DNA of 64,000 bases from an uncultured Clostridia bacterium (GCA_948524275.1 CAOSLI010000004.1:62001-126000); one strand, 5' to 3'. Positions 1 to 8,546 are shown, counted from the stretch's first letter. The notes: generated by a model not told the origin, from the sequence alone. Program-made: numbers and translations.

Positions 1-1
1 T

Positions 2-265
2 AGCAATGGTGAATCTATTACTGCAAATTTCTGTGGAAATATATGTGAGAGTGGAGATGTTCTTGGTAGAAATAGACTCGTAAATCTACCAAACGTAGGT
101 GATCCTGTAATTGTTTATAATGCAGGGGCATATGGGTATTCTATGGCATCAAATTATACAGGTCGTGAAAGACCTGCTGAAATTATGATAACTACATCTG
201 GTGAAGATAAGCTTATTAGAAAAAGAGAATCTATTAAAGATTTAACTTGTAATATTATATGGTAA
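2..265 (+). CDS. lysA: Diaminopimelate decarboxylase, C-terminal fragment
   Basis: The 5' part lies outside the window; 87 codons remain, read from base 2 to the TAA at 263-265. The enzyme is PLP-dependent and decarboxylates meso-diaminopimelate to L-lysine in the cytoplasm. The fragment shows the family's C-terminal signature: GNICESGDVLGRNR, where the Cys and the acidic residues belong to the dimer-interface active site, then DPVIVYNAGAYGYSMASNY, then a GRERPAEI segment and an RKRES tail. It is followed directly by a strong hairpin terminator. The family call is secure; the full length cannot be judged. Confidence 0.93.
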   Translation, partial: SNGESITANFCGNICESGDVLGRNRLVNLPNVGDPVIVYNAGAYGYSMASNYTGRERPAEIMITTSGEDKLIRKRESIKDLTCNIIW

Positions 266-270
266 AAACG

Positions 271-310
271 AAAAATCATTGAATTTGCACACACATTTTC
301 AATGATTTTT
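271..310. terminator. Bidirectional intrinsic terminator after lysA
   Basis: A 13-bp perfect stem (271-283 with 298-310) ends in a T-rich run on both strands. It sits 5 bases after the lysA stop and about 40 bases before the 3' end of the converging HD-GYP gene, so it can serve both. Confidence 0.85.
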
Positions 311-351
311 ATTGTTATTATTTATGATAATAGACTTTTTACAAATATTTT

Positions 352-1296
352 TTATACTTTAATTTTTAGTTTCTTGATTATTTTAATTTCTTTGTACAAG
401 TCATCAATCCTTTTCTTTCTTATTACTAATGCATCATTATACTCATTTAATACAGTGTGGTAGTTTTCAATTGATTCACCTTGTTTTAATAGAAGCTTTA
501 TACCTGATGCATAATAATCTTGCTTGTCTGGCTTTTTAGTAGAATTCATTTTCTTTTCATATTTTTCAATATTTTTTAGTCTTCTAATTTCAGATTCTAT
601 ATAACTAACATAATTACATATGCAACTAATTTCATATAATATGTCATTAATAACCACCTTAAATAGAGCCTTTAATGGTTTTGGACTAATTTTTCCAACT
701 CTTTCATTTTGCGCCAAATTATCTAAAGCTACAATATTTTGTGATGGCTGTGCATCTTTTATTAAATCTTTTAAAGTTGCTGATATGTTAACGTGAGTTG
801 TATAATTTCTTTTAGTTACTAATGCATCATATTCATCAGCTACTCTAATAATCTGTGCAGAATATGGTATATCATTCTTCCTAAGACCTCTTGGGTAGCC
901 TGTACCGTTTAGAGATTCATGATGATACCAAGGTCCATCAGAATAAGCTCTTAAATTTATATCTTTCAGGCAAAGCTCATATCCTAGCGTTGTATGCGTT
1001 TTCATTATTTCATATTCTTCTGGAGTTAACATCCCATCTTTGCATAAAATTTCTTCTGGAATAAAGCATTTCCCTATATCATGTAAATATCCAGCTATCA
1101 TACAATGAATCGTAAATTGGTTGTTACAACGCATTTGCTGACATATACGTGCTGATAGATTAGCAACATTTGAACAGTGTACTTGCGTTAAAAAATCTAG
1201 TTTTCCCATAATAGAAAGGCTATCTTTCATATTTTGATCTAAATCATGTATATTAAAATTACTTGGACTGTAAAAGTCGTATTTTTCCTCAAACAT
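352..1296 (-). CDS. HD-GYP domain phosphodiesterase
   Basis: This 314-aa protein carries an HD-GYP domain in roughly residues 30-190. The HD pair is in AGYLHDIGKC, followed by an HT..G segment and the diagnostic HHESLNGTGYPRGL block, then ADEYDAL. Such domains hydrolyse cyclic di-GMP or related cyclic dinucleotides through a binuclear metal centre. There is no receiver, PAS or transmembrane segment, so any signal input would have to come through the C-terminal ~120 residues, which look helical and charged. A GGAGG site lies 4 bases before the ATG. It converges on lysA. The substrate is inferred from the family. Confidence 0.88.
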   Translation of the reverse strand: MFEEKYDFYSPSNFNIHDLDQNMKDSLSIMGKLDFLTQVHCSNVANLSARICQQMRCNNQFTIHCMIAGYLHDIGKCFIPEEILCKDGMLTPEEYEIMKTHTTLGYELCLKDINLRAYSDGPWYHHESLNGTGYPRGLRKNDIPYSAQIIRVADEYDALVTKRNYTTHVNISATLKDLIKDAQPSQNIVALDNLAQNERVGKISPKPLKALFKVVINDILYEISCICNYVSYIESEIRRLKNIEKYEKKMNSTKKPDKQDYYASGIKLLLKQGESIENYHTVLNEYNDALVIRKKRIDDLYKEIKIIKKLKIKV

Positions 1297-1406
1297 AAAA
1301 CCTCCATTAGATACTTTGGTAAAAGCATCTTGTTTTATAACTTATCTTTTGTCTACTATTTAAAATATAACATAACTTTATAAAATATACAATATCCTAT
1401 AATAAA

Positions 1407-1437
1407 AAGTATAGGCCTCTATTCAAGACCTATACTT
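1407..1437 (-). terminator. Terminator of the mazF unit
   Basis: A 9-bp stem (1407-1415 with 1429-1437) overlaps the mazF stop codon and is followed on the minus strand by TTTTTATTATAG. Confidence 0.6.
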
Positions 1438-1766
1438 ACACCTAATGCATTATTTATCTGATTTATTATTCCTTTATCTTCTATATGACCAATTTTTTCT
1501 TTTAGTCTACTTTTGTCTATTGTTCTAACTTGTTCTGCTAAAATTACTGAATCAGTTTTTAGTCCTACATTTTGAGATCCTATTGGTATATGCGTTGGTA
1601 GTTTTGTTTTTCCAAGTTGTGATGTAATTGCTGCAGCAATTACTGTTGGACTGTACTTGTTTCCTAAGTCATTTTGTATAATTACAACTGGCCTTATTCC
1701 ACCTTGTTCAGATCCAATAACTGGGCTTAAATCTGCATAAAACATATCTCCTCTTTTAATTGTCAT
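1419..1766 (-). CDS. mazF: MazF/PemK-family endoribonuclease (EndoA type)
   Basis: From the second in-frame Met the protein is 115 aa, the usual EndoA/NdoA length. It begins TIKRGDMFYADL, followed by the GSEQGGIRPVVII core with the conserved Arg-Pro, and AAITSQ. This family cleaves single-stranded RNA at short U-rich sites. I chose Met6 of the longer frame because GGAG lies 9 bases upstream of it, inside the longer reading. The usual partner, a MazE/NdoAI antitoxin of about 90 codons directly upstream, is missing: the neighbour on that side is the GerS-like gene. The family is clear; the target sequence is unknown. Confidence 0.9.
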   Translation of the reverse strand: MTIKRGDMFYADLSPVIGSEQGGIRPVVIIQNDLGNKYSPTVIAAAITSQLGKTKLPTHIPIGSQNVGLKTDSVILAEQVRTIDKSRLKEKIGHIEDKGIINQINNALGVSIGLE

Positions 1767-1805
1767 TATTTTTTTCTCCATTTTTAAAATTAGAGATGAT
1801 ATATC

Positions 1806-2417
1806 TTAAATATTTATTTCAATCTCATTATATAATATGTAAACTTTTGTATTATTGTTCGCATCTATTATTTCTAATTTATCAGGTTTTAAATTACTTT
1901 TATTTATATAGAGCCTTTGAGCCATATTATAATTACTTTTTTCATTTTTTACATCCATTATTATTTTTCCATCTAGTTCCTTTATTTGCTTATTAGACAC
2001 TTTGTCATAGATACTTATAAATTCTGTTAAAAACAAGCTGTTCTCTGATATCTTTGGGTATCCTGTGTATATTTTATTTAAATTTAGCTTAGTGTTTTTT
2101 ATCTCTAGATTTCCATCTGAATATGTCATCTGCAACCCCGCTAATTCATTTGGCTCTTGTACTTCTTGCTTTTCATAGTTCTCATTTACTTCTTGAGTTA
2201 TTATATAATTATTCTCGTTTTTATTGCTTTTGACCTGTACATTTATTTTTGCTTTATAGCTTTTAATATTTAAAATATATTGTTCAATCTCTTGTATGCT
2301 TTTATTATTTCCACTTTGTTTATTTTTATAAGGTTTATTTGTAAAAATTTTCGTAACTATTACAGATATTAAAATTAATATTAAAATTATAATTATCCAT
2401 ACTTTCCACTTTTTCAT
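1806..2417 (-). CDS. Membrane-anchored GerS-like protein (putative)
   Basis: A 203-aa protein with one N-terminal hydrophobic segment (residues 5-26) after two lysines and no lipobox cysteine, so it is probably anchored in the membrane with the rest outside. The remainder is rich in beta-prone, Lys/Asn-rich sequence (YILNIKSYKAKINVQVKSNKNENNY; LEIIDANNNTKVYILY) in the style of the LolA-like fold of clostridial germination protein GerS, which is needed for cortex handling during germination. It lies just upstream of mazF and may be co-transcribed with it. The family assignment rests on a resemblance I cannot test by alignment here. Confidence 0.5.
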   Translation of the reverse strand: MKKWKVWIIIILILILISVIVTKIFTNKPYKNKQSGNNKSIQEIEQYILNIKSYKAKINVQVKSNKNENNYIITQEVNENYEKQEVQEPNELAGLQMTYSDGNLEIKNTKLNLNKIYTGYPKISENSLFLTEFISIYDKVSNKQIKELDGKIIMDVKNEKSNYNMAQRLYINKSNLKPDKLEIIDANNNTKVYILYNEIEINI

Positions 2418-2460
2418 TTTAAATCAATTCCTTTCTTACTTTTTCTTCTTATAGCTAAAA

Positions 2461-2490
2461 AATAAATAACATATTTCTATGTTATTTATT
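2461..2490 (-). terminator. Terminator after dusB
   Basis: A 12-bp stem (2461-2472 with 2479-2490) with a 6-base loop, then TTTTTTAG on the minus strand. It overlaps the last two bases of the dusB stop codon. Confidence 0.75.
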
Positions 2491-3463
2491 ACATTATATT
2501 ATTTAGTTTTGAAAAGTATGCTTTTAAAGTATTTTGAACTTCTTCTATTGTGTCTAAATGATTTATTTCATTTCTTACATCAGAGGCATTAGGAAGATTT
2601 TTCAAATAATAGCAGATATGTTTTCTCATCTCTCTAATTCCAATAAATTCTCCTTTATCTTCAACTTCTAGATTAATATGTTTTAGTATAGTTTGCAGTA
2701 TTTCATCTTTTGAAATCACCCTTTGAGGTTTACATTGTAAAAAATTATTTACCTTTTCAAATATCCATGGATTTCCTAAGGCTGCCCTTGATATCATTAT
2801 ACCATCACATCCTGTTTGTTTTAGCATTCTTTTTGCATCTTTCTCATTTTTGATATCTCCATTTCCTATCACAGGAATGTTTACAGCTTCTTTAACTTCT
2901 TTGATAGCATTCCAGTCAGCTGCTCCAGAATAATATTCAGTTCTTGTTCTTCCATGCACAGCTATGGCTGATGCTCCTGCTTTTTCTATTTGCTTAGCAG
3001 CATCTACTGCAACTATATGTTCACTATCCCATCCTTTTCTAATTTTTACAGTAACTGGCTTATTAGAATTATCTACAACGGCTTTAGTTATCTGATAGAC
3101 TTTTTCTAAATCTAGTAGTAGTTTGCTTCCATCACCATTCTTTACAACTTTAGGTGCAGGACATCCCATATTTATATCAATAATATCTCCAATATTATTG
3201 TCACATAAATATTTTGCAGTATAACTCATAGACTCTATATCACTTCCAAATATTTGAACTGCTATTTTTCCATTTTCTCCAGTGGTGTTTAATAACAGCT
3301 TAGTTTTACTATCATCATAAAATAATGCTTTAGCGCTTACCATTTCTGTTACAGTAAGTCCAGGTCCATATTCTTCACATATGATTCTAAAAGCTCTATC
3401 TGTAAGTCCTGCCATTGGTCCTAAAATTACGTTATTATTAAGTTCTACATTTCCTATCTTCAT
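2489..3463 (-). CDS. dusB: tRNA-dihydrouridine synthase DusB
   Basis: A 324-aa FMN-dependent TIM-barrel enzyme that reduces uridine to dihydrouridine in tRNA D-loops using NADPH. Visible family marks are LGPMAGLTDRAFR near the N-terminus, QIFGSD, INMGCPAPKVVKNGDGS with the catalytic Cys around residue 95, KIRKGW, HGRTR, IGNGDI and GIMISRAALGNPWIF. I start at MKIGNVELN because GAAGGAA lies 5 bases upstream; the longer reading adds six basic residues. In many Clostridia this gene is near cell-wall and translation genes. It follows rodA through a repeat-bearing gap. Confidence 0.95.
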   Translation of the reverse strand: MKIGNVELNNNVILGPMAGLTDRAFRIICEEYGPGLTVTEMVSAKALFYDDSKTKLLLNTTGENGKIAVQIFGSDIESMSYTAKYLCDNNIGDIIDINMGCPAPKVVKNGDGSKLLLDLEKVYQITKAVVDNSNKPVTVKIRKGWDSEHIVAVDAAKQIEKAGASAIAVHGRTRTEYYSGAADWNAIKEVKEAVNIPVIGNGDIKNEKDAKRMLKQTGCDGIMISRAALGNPWIFEKVNNFLQCKPQRVISKDEILQTILKHINLEVEDKGEFIGIREMRKHICYYLKNLPNASDVRNEINHLDTIEEVQNTLKAYFSKLNNIM

Positions 3464-3477
3464 TTTATTCCTTCTTT

Positions 3478-3612
3478 TCAACCAATGGGGACGTGTACCT
3501 TTGGTTGATTTTATGTAAATTGTTACTTTTATTCAATCAGTTTTTTAATTTTTTAGTTTACTTTGCGAGGCCTGTCCCCTTGGTCGACCAAAAAGCCCGT
3601 CCCCTTGGTTGA
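3478..3612. repeat. G+C-rich palindromic intergenic repeat, copy A
   Basis: The gap between rodA and dusB holds an inverted pair (3478-3485 with 3501-3508, TCAACCAA/TTGGTTGA) enclosing TGGGGACGTGTACC. After an A+T-rich stretch comes a second unit with CTGTCCCC, the perfect palindrome TTGGTCGACCAA (3580-3591) and CCGTCCCCTTGGTTGAAG. The same words recur at 8094-8160 and 46806-46883. They stand out from the A+T-rich surroundings. No coding potential is evident. Confidence 0.75.
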
Positions 3613-3618
3613 AGTTAA

Positions 3619-4731
3619 CTATTCATCTATAAAAATTGCTCTTTGTCTTCTTCCACTTATATTTAAAAGTAATGCTATCATGATAAAATTACTTAGCATT
3701 GAACTTCCACCATAACTTACAAATGGTAATGGTACGCCTGTGATTGGTAATAGTCCCATTGTCATTCCAATATTCTCTACCATATGAAAGAAGAAAATTC
3801 CTGAAATTCCTGCTGCTATTAGTGACCCCAGTTCATCTTTTGCTGTTTTTGCAACATATAATGACTTTGTTATAAGTACTACATAAAGTATTATTATTGC
3901 TGCAGCTGCAATAAATCCCATTTCTTCTCCAATTACTGAAAATATAAAGTCTGTTGATTTTGGATATAGAAATCCAAGCTGTGTTTGATTTCCTTTTAAC
4001 AGTCCCATTCCAACTAGTTCTCCTGCTCCAATTGCAATCTTTGATTGTGTTAAATTGTATCCTGATCCTCTTGGATCTAAATCAGGATTCAAAAATACGT
4101 CTATCCTCTTTTTTGCATGTTCTGGAAGAACATACATATATAGTAGTGGAACTGCTATGACTATTAATAATACTGTAACTATTATATATCTTTTATCTAT
4201 TCCTGCACAAAAAAGCATAAATAAAAATGCTAGCATAAACGCTATTGCAGTTCCATAATCTGGTTGCTTTACAATAAGTAATAATGGTACTCCAATGATT
4301 AAAAATAATATAAGTAGCCTTGTTGGTTTATTTATTGCTTTTGAATTTCTTTTCTTTATTCTTGACATTATTAATGCTAAGAACACAATAACAATAATTT
4401 TACTAAATTCTGAAGGCTGAATAGATATTGCGTTTTTTATAGTAAACCAACTTGTCGCTCCTGATATTGGCTTAGTAAAGAGTACTGCAATAAGGCTTAT
4501 AATTGCTATTACATAAAATATCGGTGATGCTTTTGCAATTGTATCATAATCTATTAATGTAAACATTATTAATAAAGGTATGCTTACTGCAATCCACAAT
4601 ATTTGCTTTTTAAATTCTTCATATCCACTATTAGCAGTAGCCGAATATATAGCAAATAATCCTATTATTACTAATAGGATTGTGCATATTAATATAGACC
4701 ATTCTATATTTTTCGCAATTCTCTTTTTCAT
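3619..4731 (-). CDS. rodA: Rod-shape SEDS protein RodA
   Basis: A 370-aa polytopic membrane protein of the SEDS family (RodA/FtsW/SpoVE), about ten transmembrane segments. SEDS proteins polymerise lipid II into glycan strands with a class B PBP. It shows the family marks QPSEFSKI, KQPDYGTAIAF, the large loop with GAGELVGMGLLKGNQTQLGF and YPKSTDFIFSVIGEEMGF, and the C-terminal LPITGVPLPFVSYGGSSML. The LPITGVPLPF form and the loop length favour RodA over FtsW. It lies downstream of minD-minE, a shape/division cluster, and AAGGAG precedes the ATG. Confidence 0.92.
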   Translation of the reverse strand: MKKRIAKNIEWSILICTILLVIIGLFAIYSATANSGYEEFKKQILWIAVSIPLLIMFTLIDYDTIAKASPIFYVIAIISLIAVLFTKPISGATSWFTIKNAISIQPSEFSKIIVIVFLALIMSRIKKRNSKAINKPTRLLILFLIIGVPLLLIVKQPDYGTAIAFMLAFLFMLFCAGIDKRYIIVTVLLIVIAVPLLYMYVLPEHAKKRIDVFLNPDLDPRGSGYNLTQSKIAIGAGELVGMGLLKGNQTQLGFLYPKSTDFIFSVIGEEMGFIAAAAIIILYVVLITKSLYVAKTAKDELGSLIAAGISGIFFFHMVENIGMTMGLLPITGVPLPFVSYGGSSMLSNFIMIALLLNISGRRQRAIFIDE

Positions 4732-4763
4732 TTTTCTCCTTTTTATTTGCTAGCTTCCTTTGT

Positions 4764-5381
4764 TTATTTCTTCTTTTTCTTGTTATTCTTCTTTTTATTA
4801 TTTGGCTTTACTACTTGATAAGTCTTATCATTAGATGAATTATTTAAATTTGTGTTACTATTTTCCTTTTTATTATCTTCTTTATTGTCTTTTTTGTCTG
4901 TATTAGTAGATTTTTCACTATCAGTCTTTTTTTCTTCTACAACTTTATTATTATCTTCTTTATCATTATTATTCTCATTAGGCTTGTTTTCATCATCTTT
5001 TTCAGATTTCTTTTCTTCTAACTTTTTGCTATCCTCTTTGCTTTTTTCTATTTCAATTTTTCCATTTACTTTTCTAGTTTCATCTTTGATACTTACTATA
5101 GGAATATTGGCATATAGAGCAGGTGCTCCTGTTGTTCCATCACTATTTTGTTGATTAGTTAATTTAACATCAATTGCATTTTCATCTACATCTATATATT
5201 TTTTAATTACATCAATAATTTCTTGTTTCATCATATCAAGAAAATCAGCGGACACATTAGCTCTATCTTGCATAAGTACTAAATGCAATCTTTCCTTTGC
5301 TGTATCTTTATTTTTCTTAGCTTCGCTAATTTCTTCCTTTTTTCCTAACTTTTTGAAACGATTTATAATGTTCTCAAACAT
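4764..5381 (-). CDS. minE: MinE with a long charged C-terminal tail
   Basis: MinE stimulates the MinD ATPase and sets up pole-to-pole oscillation that places the division septum. Residues 1-87 are a complete MinE: an amphipathic N-terminus (MFENIINRFKKL), the MinD-contact helix (AKERLHLVLMQDRANVSADFLDMMKQEII) and a dimerisation domain ending in ALYANIPI. Residues from about 100 to 205 are an extra tail of Lys, Glu, Asp, Asn and Ser, ending in a run of lysines and asparagines, probably disordered. Ordinary MinE proteins are about 85-90 aa. A GGAGGAAG site before Met31 of the open frame fixes the start. It is between minD and rodA. Confidence 0.9.
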   Translation of the reverse strand: MFENIINRFKKLGKKEEISEAKKNKDTAKERLHLVLMQDRANVSADFLDMMKQEIIDVIKKYIDVDENAIDVKLTNQQNSDGTTGAPALYANIPIVSIKDETRKVNGKIEIEKSKEDSKKLEEKKSEKDDENKPNENNNDKEDNNKVVEEKKTDSEKSTNTDKKDNKEDNKKENSNTNLNNSSNDKTYQVVKPNNKKKNNKKKKK

Positions 5382-5403
5382 GTTACTTCCTCCAACCATA
5401 TTC

Positions 5404-6195
5404 TTATTTTTTAGATTTTTTAAATCTACTCCAGAAACCTTCCTTTTTTCTTCCTGGTATTGTAACTTCAATATTTTCGCCTAGTATTCTTCTAGCTATC
5501 TCTACATAAGCTTTTCCTGATGGTGCCTTTTTATTAGATACTGCTGGCTCTCCCTTATTGGTTTGTGTAATTATATTTTCATCTTCTGGAACTACACCTA
5601 TAAGATCAATTGATAGCAAGTCCAAAATATCTTCTACGTCCATCATTTCACCCTTTTTAACCATCTCTGGTCTAAGTCTATTAATGATTAATTCTGGATT
5701 TTTTATTTCTGAGGCTTCTAATAAACCTATAATTCTATCTGCATCACGAATTGATGATATCTCTGCATTAGTGACTACAACAGCTCTATCTGCTCCAGCT
5801 ATTGCATTTTTAAATCCTTGTTCTATTCCTGCAGGACAGTCTATTAAAATAAAGTCAAACTCTTCCTTTAGTTTAGTTGTTAAATCTCTCATTTGCTCTT
5901 CATCAACTGCACTCTTATCTCTTGTTTGAGCTGCTGGTAACAAAAATAAATCAGTAAATCGCTTGTCCTTTATTAAAGCCTGTCTTAATTTACACTTGTT
6001 TTCAACAACATCTACTATATCATAAACTATTCTATTTTCTAATCCCATTACAACATCAAGGTTTCTAAGCCCTATATCTGTATCTACAAGTACGACTTTC
6101 TTTCCTTTTAATGCTAATGCGGCACCTAAATTTGCAGTAGTAGTAGTCTTTCCAACACCACCTTTACCTGATGTTATGACTATAACTTCCCCCAT
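5404..6195 (-). CDS. minD: Septum site-determining ATPase MinD
   Basis: A 263-aa ParA/MinD-family ATPase. The deviant Walker A SGKGGVGKTTTTANLG is at residues 9-24, switch I DTDIGLRNLD follows, and DCPAGIEQGFKNAI is Walker B/switch II. The C-terminus GFWSRFKKSKK is the amphipathic membrane-targeting helix. ATP-bound MinD dimers bind the membrane and recruit MinC, and MinE releases them. The start is the Met after AAGGAGGAAG rather than the upstream Met of the longer frame. It is the first gene of a minD-minE-rodA unit with a consensus promoter. No minC is present nearby, although Bacillus pairs minC with minD. Confidence 0.97.
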   Translation of the reverse strand: MGEVIVITSGKGGVGKTTTTANLGAALALKGKKVVLVDTDIGLRNLDVVMGLENRIVYDIVDVVENKCKLRQALIKDKRFTDLFLLPAAQTRDKSAVDEEQMRDLTTKLKEEFDFILIDCPAGIEQGFKNAIAGADRAVVVTNAEISSIRDADRIIGLLEASEIKNPELIINRLRPEMVKKGEMMDVEDILDLLSIDLIGVVPEDENIITQTNKGEPAVSNKKAPSGKAYVEIARRILGENIEVTIPGRKKEGFWSRFKKSKK

Positions 6196-6235
6196 AACTT
6201 CCTCCTTATGTTTTCGGTTTACACAATACATTTAT

Positions 6236-6264
6236 ATTATATTTATATTTTTTTTAAATGTCAA
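6236..6264 (-). promoter_or_regulatory. Sigma-A type promoter for minD-minE-rodA
   Basis: On the minus strand TTGACA (6259-6264) and TATAAT (6236-6241) are separated by exactly 17 bases; both are perfect consensus and lie about 40 bases before the minD ATG. Confidence 0.85.
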
Positions 6265-6361
6265 TGTAAAATTACAATTTTGTTACAAATATGTTACGAT
6301 TTTGTTTAATTTTATTTTTAATATCTAATAAACGCCAAAAAATAGCTTATTTTTAAAGAAC

Positions 6362-6411
6362 AAAAAAGATTGCCCAAAAGATTTATTTTATTAAACTTTG
6401 GCAATCTTTTT
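6362..6411 (-). terminator. groEL terminator
   Basis: On the minus strand a hairpin with arms around AAAAAGATTGCC and GGCAATCTTTTT ends in a T run. It lies 30 bases after the groEL stop. Confidence 0.75.
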
Positions 6412-6440
6412 ACATTTTATGTTATCTTTATCATTAGATT

Positions 6441-8075
6441 TTAGTACATTCCACCCATTCCGGCGTCTCCTGCTCCATCTCCGCAGTGACAATCCTTCTT
6501 TTCTGGAATTTCAGCTACTATACTTTCTGTTGTAAGTATCATTGATGAAACTGATTCTGCATTTTGAAGTGCACTTCTTGAAACCTTTGTTGGATCTACT
6601 ATTCCTGCTTTTTTCATATCTACATATGCTTCATTCTTAGCATCAAAGCCGAAACCTTCTTTTTCATTTTTTACATGTTCAAGTATTACAGCTGGCTCTA
6701 ATCCTGCATTTACTGCTATTTGTCTAACTGGTTCTTCTAATGCTCTTAGTACTATTTTTCCTCCAACTCTTTCATCTCCATCTAAACTATCAACTGTTTT
6801 TGAAAGTTCAGGAATTATATTAATATATGCTGTTCCACCACCTGCTACAATTCCTTCTTCAACAGCTGCTCTTGTTGCAGATAGTGCATCTTCTATTCTT
6901 AGCTTTCTATCTTTCATTTCAACTTCTGTTGCTGCTCCTACACCAATTACGGCTACACCTCCAGCTATTTTAGCTAATCTTTCTTGCATGCTTTCTTTTT
7001 CATATTCACTTTTTTCATCTAGTATTTGCTTCTTAAGATTTTCTACTCTTTCAGCAATTTGAGTTTTATCTCCTGCTCCATCAACGATTATAGTCTTATC
7101 TTTTTCTATCTTGATTTGCTTTGCTCTACCTAGTTGGCTTACATCTGTGTCTTTTAGTTCTAATCCTAAATCAGATGTTATTACTTCTCCTCCTGTTAGA
7201 ATTGCAATATCTTGAAGCATTGCCTTCCTCTTGTCTCCATATCCAGGTGCTTTAACTGCAACTACATTAAGTACACCTCTTAATTTATTTAGTATTAATG
7301 TTGATAGTGCTTCTCCTTCTATGTCATCGCAAATTATAACTAATTTTCCAGACATTTTCATTACTGTTTCTAGTAATGGTAAAATTTCTTGAATGTTATC
7401 TATCTTTTTATCAGTGATTAAAATATATGGGTTATCCATGTCTGCAATCATTTTTTCAGTGTCTGTAACCATATATGGTGATACATATCCTTTGTCAAAT
7501 TGCATTCCTTCAACTACATTTAATTCTGTACTTGATGTTTTTGATTCTTCTATAGTAATAACACCATTTGTTGAAACTTTATCCATTGCATCAGCAATTA
7601 ATTTTCCTATTTCTTCATTATCTGCTGAAATGCTTGCTACTCTTGCAATATCTTCTTTTCCGTTTACAGGAACGCTGATTGATTTTAGAATTTCTACTGC
7701 TTTTTCAGTTGTTTTGTCCATTCCTCTCTTTATTGCCATTGGATCTCCACCAGCTGCAACATTCTTAACACCTTCTTTTATCATGCTTTGTGCTAAAACT
7801 GTAGCTGTAGTAGTTCCATCTCCTGCTACATCATTTGTCTTTTCTGATACTTGTTTTACAAGTTGTGCTCCCATATTTTCAAATTTATCTGGAAGCTCTA
7901 TATCCTTTGCTATTGTAACACCATCATTAGTAATAAGTGGTGCTCCAAAGCTTTTTCCAAGTACTACATTTCTTCCTTTTGGTCCTAATGTAACCTTTAC
8001 TGTATCTGCTAATTTATTAACGCCATTTAATAATTTTTTTCTAGCGTCTTCTCCGAATTCAATATCCTTTGCCAT
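6441..8075 (-). CDS. groL: Chaperonin GroEL (60 kDa, Hsp60)
   Basis: A 544-aa group I chaperonin that forms the double heptameric ring for ATP-driven folding. Family marks are KVTLGPKGRNVVLGKSFG, NDGVTIAKDIEL, the nucleotide-binding GDGTTTATVLAQ, the apical domain with KISNIQE-like spacing, and RIEDALSATRAAVEEGIVAGGG. The C-terminal tail is unusual: DCHCGDGAGDAGMGGMY, with two cysteines, in place of a plain GGM repeat. It is downstream of groES, separated by a repeat-bearing 90-base gap, in a CIRCE-controlled operon. A GGAGGA site precedes the ATG. Confidence 0.98.
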   Translation of the reverse strand: MAKDIEFGEDARKKLLNGVNKLADTVKVTLGPKGRNVVLGKSFGAPLITNDGVTIAKDIELPDKFENMGAQLVKQVSEKTNDVAGDGTTTATVLAQSMIKEGVKNVAAGGDPMAIKRGMDKTTEKAVEILKSISVPVNGKEDIARVASISADNEEIGKLIADAMDKVSTNGVITIEESKTSSTELNVVEGMQFDKGYVSPYMVTDTEKMIADMDNPYILITDKKIDNIQEILPLLETVMKMSGKLVIICDDIEGEALSTLILNKLRGVLNVVAVKAPGYGDKRKAMLQDIAILTGGEVITSDLGLELKDTDVSQLGRAKQIKIEKDKTIIVDGAGDKTQIAERVENLKKQILDEKSEYEKESMQERLAKIAGGVAVIGVGAATEVEMKDRKLRIEDALSATRAAVEEGIVAGGGTAYINIIPELSKTVDSLDGDERVGGKIVLRALEEPVRQIAVNAGLEPAVILEHVKNEKEGFGFDAKNEAYVDMKKAGIVDPTKVSRSALQNAESVSSMILTTESIVAEIPEKKDCHCGDGAGDAGMGGMY

Positions 8076-8093
8076 AATTTATATCCTCCTTCT

Positions 8094-8160
8094 TCAACCA
8101 TTGGGTACATTCCTTTTTGGCTCCAATGTCAACCAATAAAGACCGTCCCTCTTGGCCCTG
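8094..8160. repeat. G+C-rich palindromic intergenic repeat, copy B (degenerate)
   Basis: Between groES and groEL, TTCAACCATTGGG, CCTTTTTGGCTCCAATG, TCAACCAATAAAG and GACCGTCCCTCTTGG repeat the words of the copies at 3478-3612 and 46806-46883, but the central TTGGTCGACCAA has decayed. Confidence 0.6.
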
Positions 8161-8166
8161 ACTTTT

Positions 8167-8448
8167 TTATTCAGCAATTGCTATGATGTCTTCTTCTTTA
8201 ACTATAATATAGTCTTCTCCTTCGTATTTTATCTCTGTTCCTGCATATTTATTTATTACTACTTTGTCTCCTTTTTTTACTTGCATTGGAACATCTTTTC
8301 CATCTTCTTTTCTTCCTGGTCCAACAGCTATAATTTCAGCTATTTGTGGTTTTTCTTTACTTCCACTACTTAATATTATTCCGCTCTTAGTAGTTTCTTC
8401 TGCTTCTTGCATTTTTACTAATGCTCTGTCACCTAATGGTTTTAACAT
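8167..8448 (-). CDS. groS: Co-chaperonin GroES (10 kDa)
   Basis: A 93-aa protein, the standard length. It caps GroEL as a heptamer. LKPLGDRALVKMQEAEETTKSGIIL begins the beta-barrel and contains the mobile loop; IAVGPGRKEDGKDVPMQVKKGDKVVINKYAGTEIK follows. The upstream region carries two CIRCE-like operators, indicating HrcA control. AAGGAGG lies 7 bases before the ATG. Confidence 0.97.
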   Translation of the reverse strand: MLKPLGDRALVKMQEAEETTKSGIILSSGSKEKPQIAEIIAVGPGRKEDGKDVPMQVKKGDKVVINKYAGTEIKYEGEDYIIVKEEDIIAIAE

Positions 8449-8546
8449 TTCTCATTCCTCCTTTAGATTAACTTTAAGTACAATATATGTCATTTTAAAT
8501 ATATGCTAGTTTTTTATATAATAGTAAATTTCTTAAGGTAATTTCA

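Noticed and set aside
7393..8139. Long open frame (248 codons) on the plus strand across groEL
   Set aside because: It is the complement of a strongly conserved gene, has no ribosome site and its product is a low-complexity Ser/Phe/Ile string.
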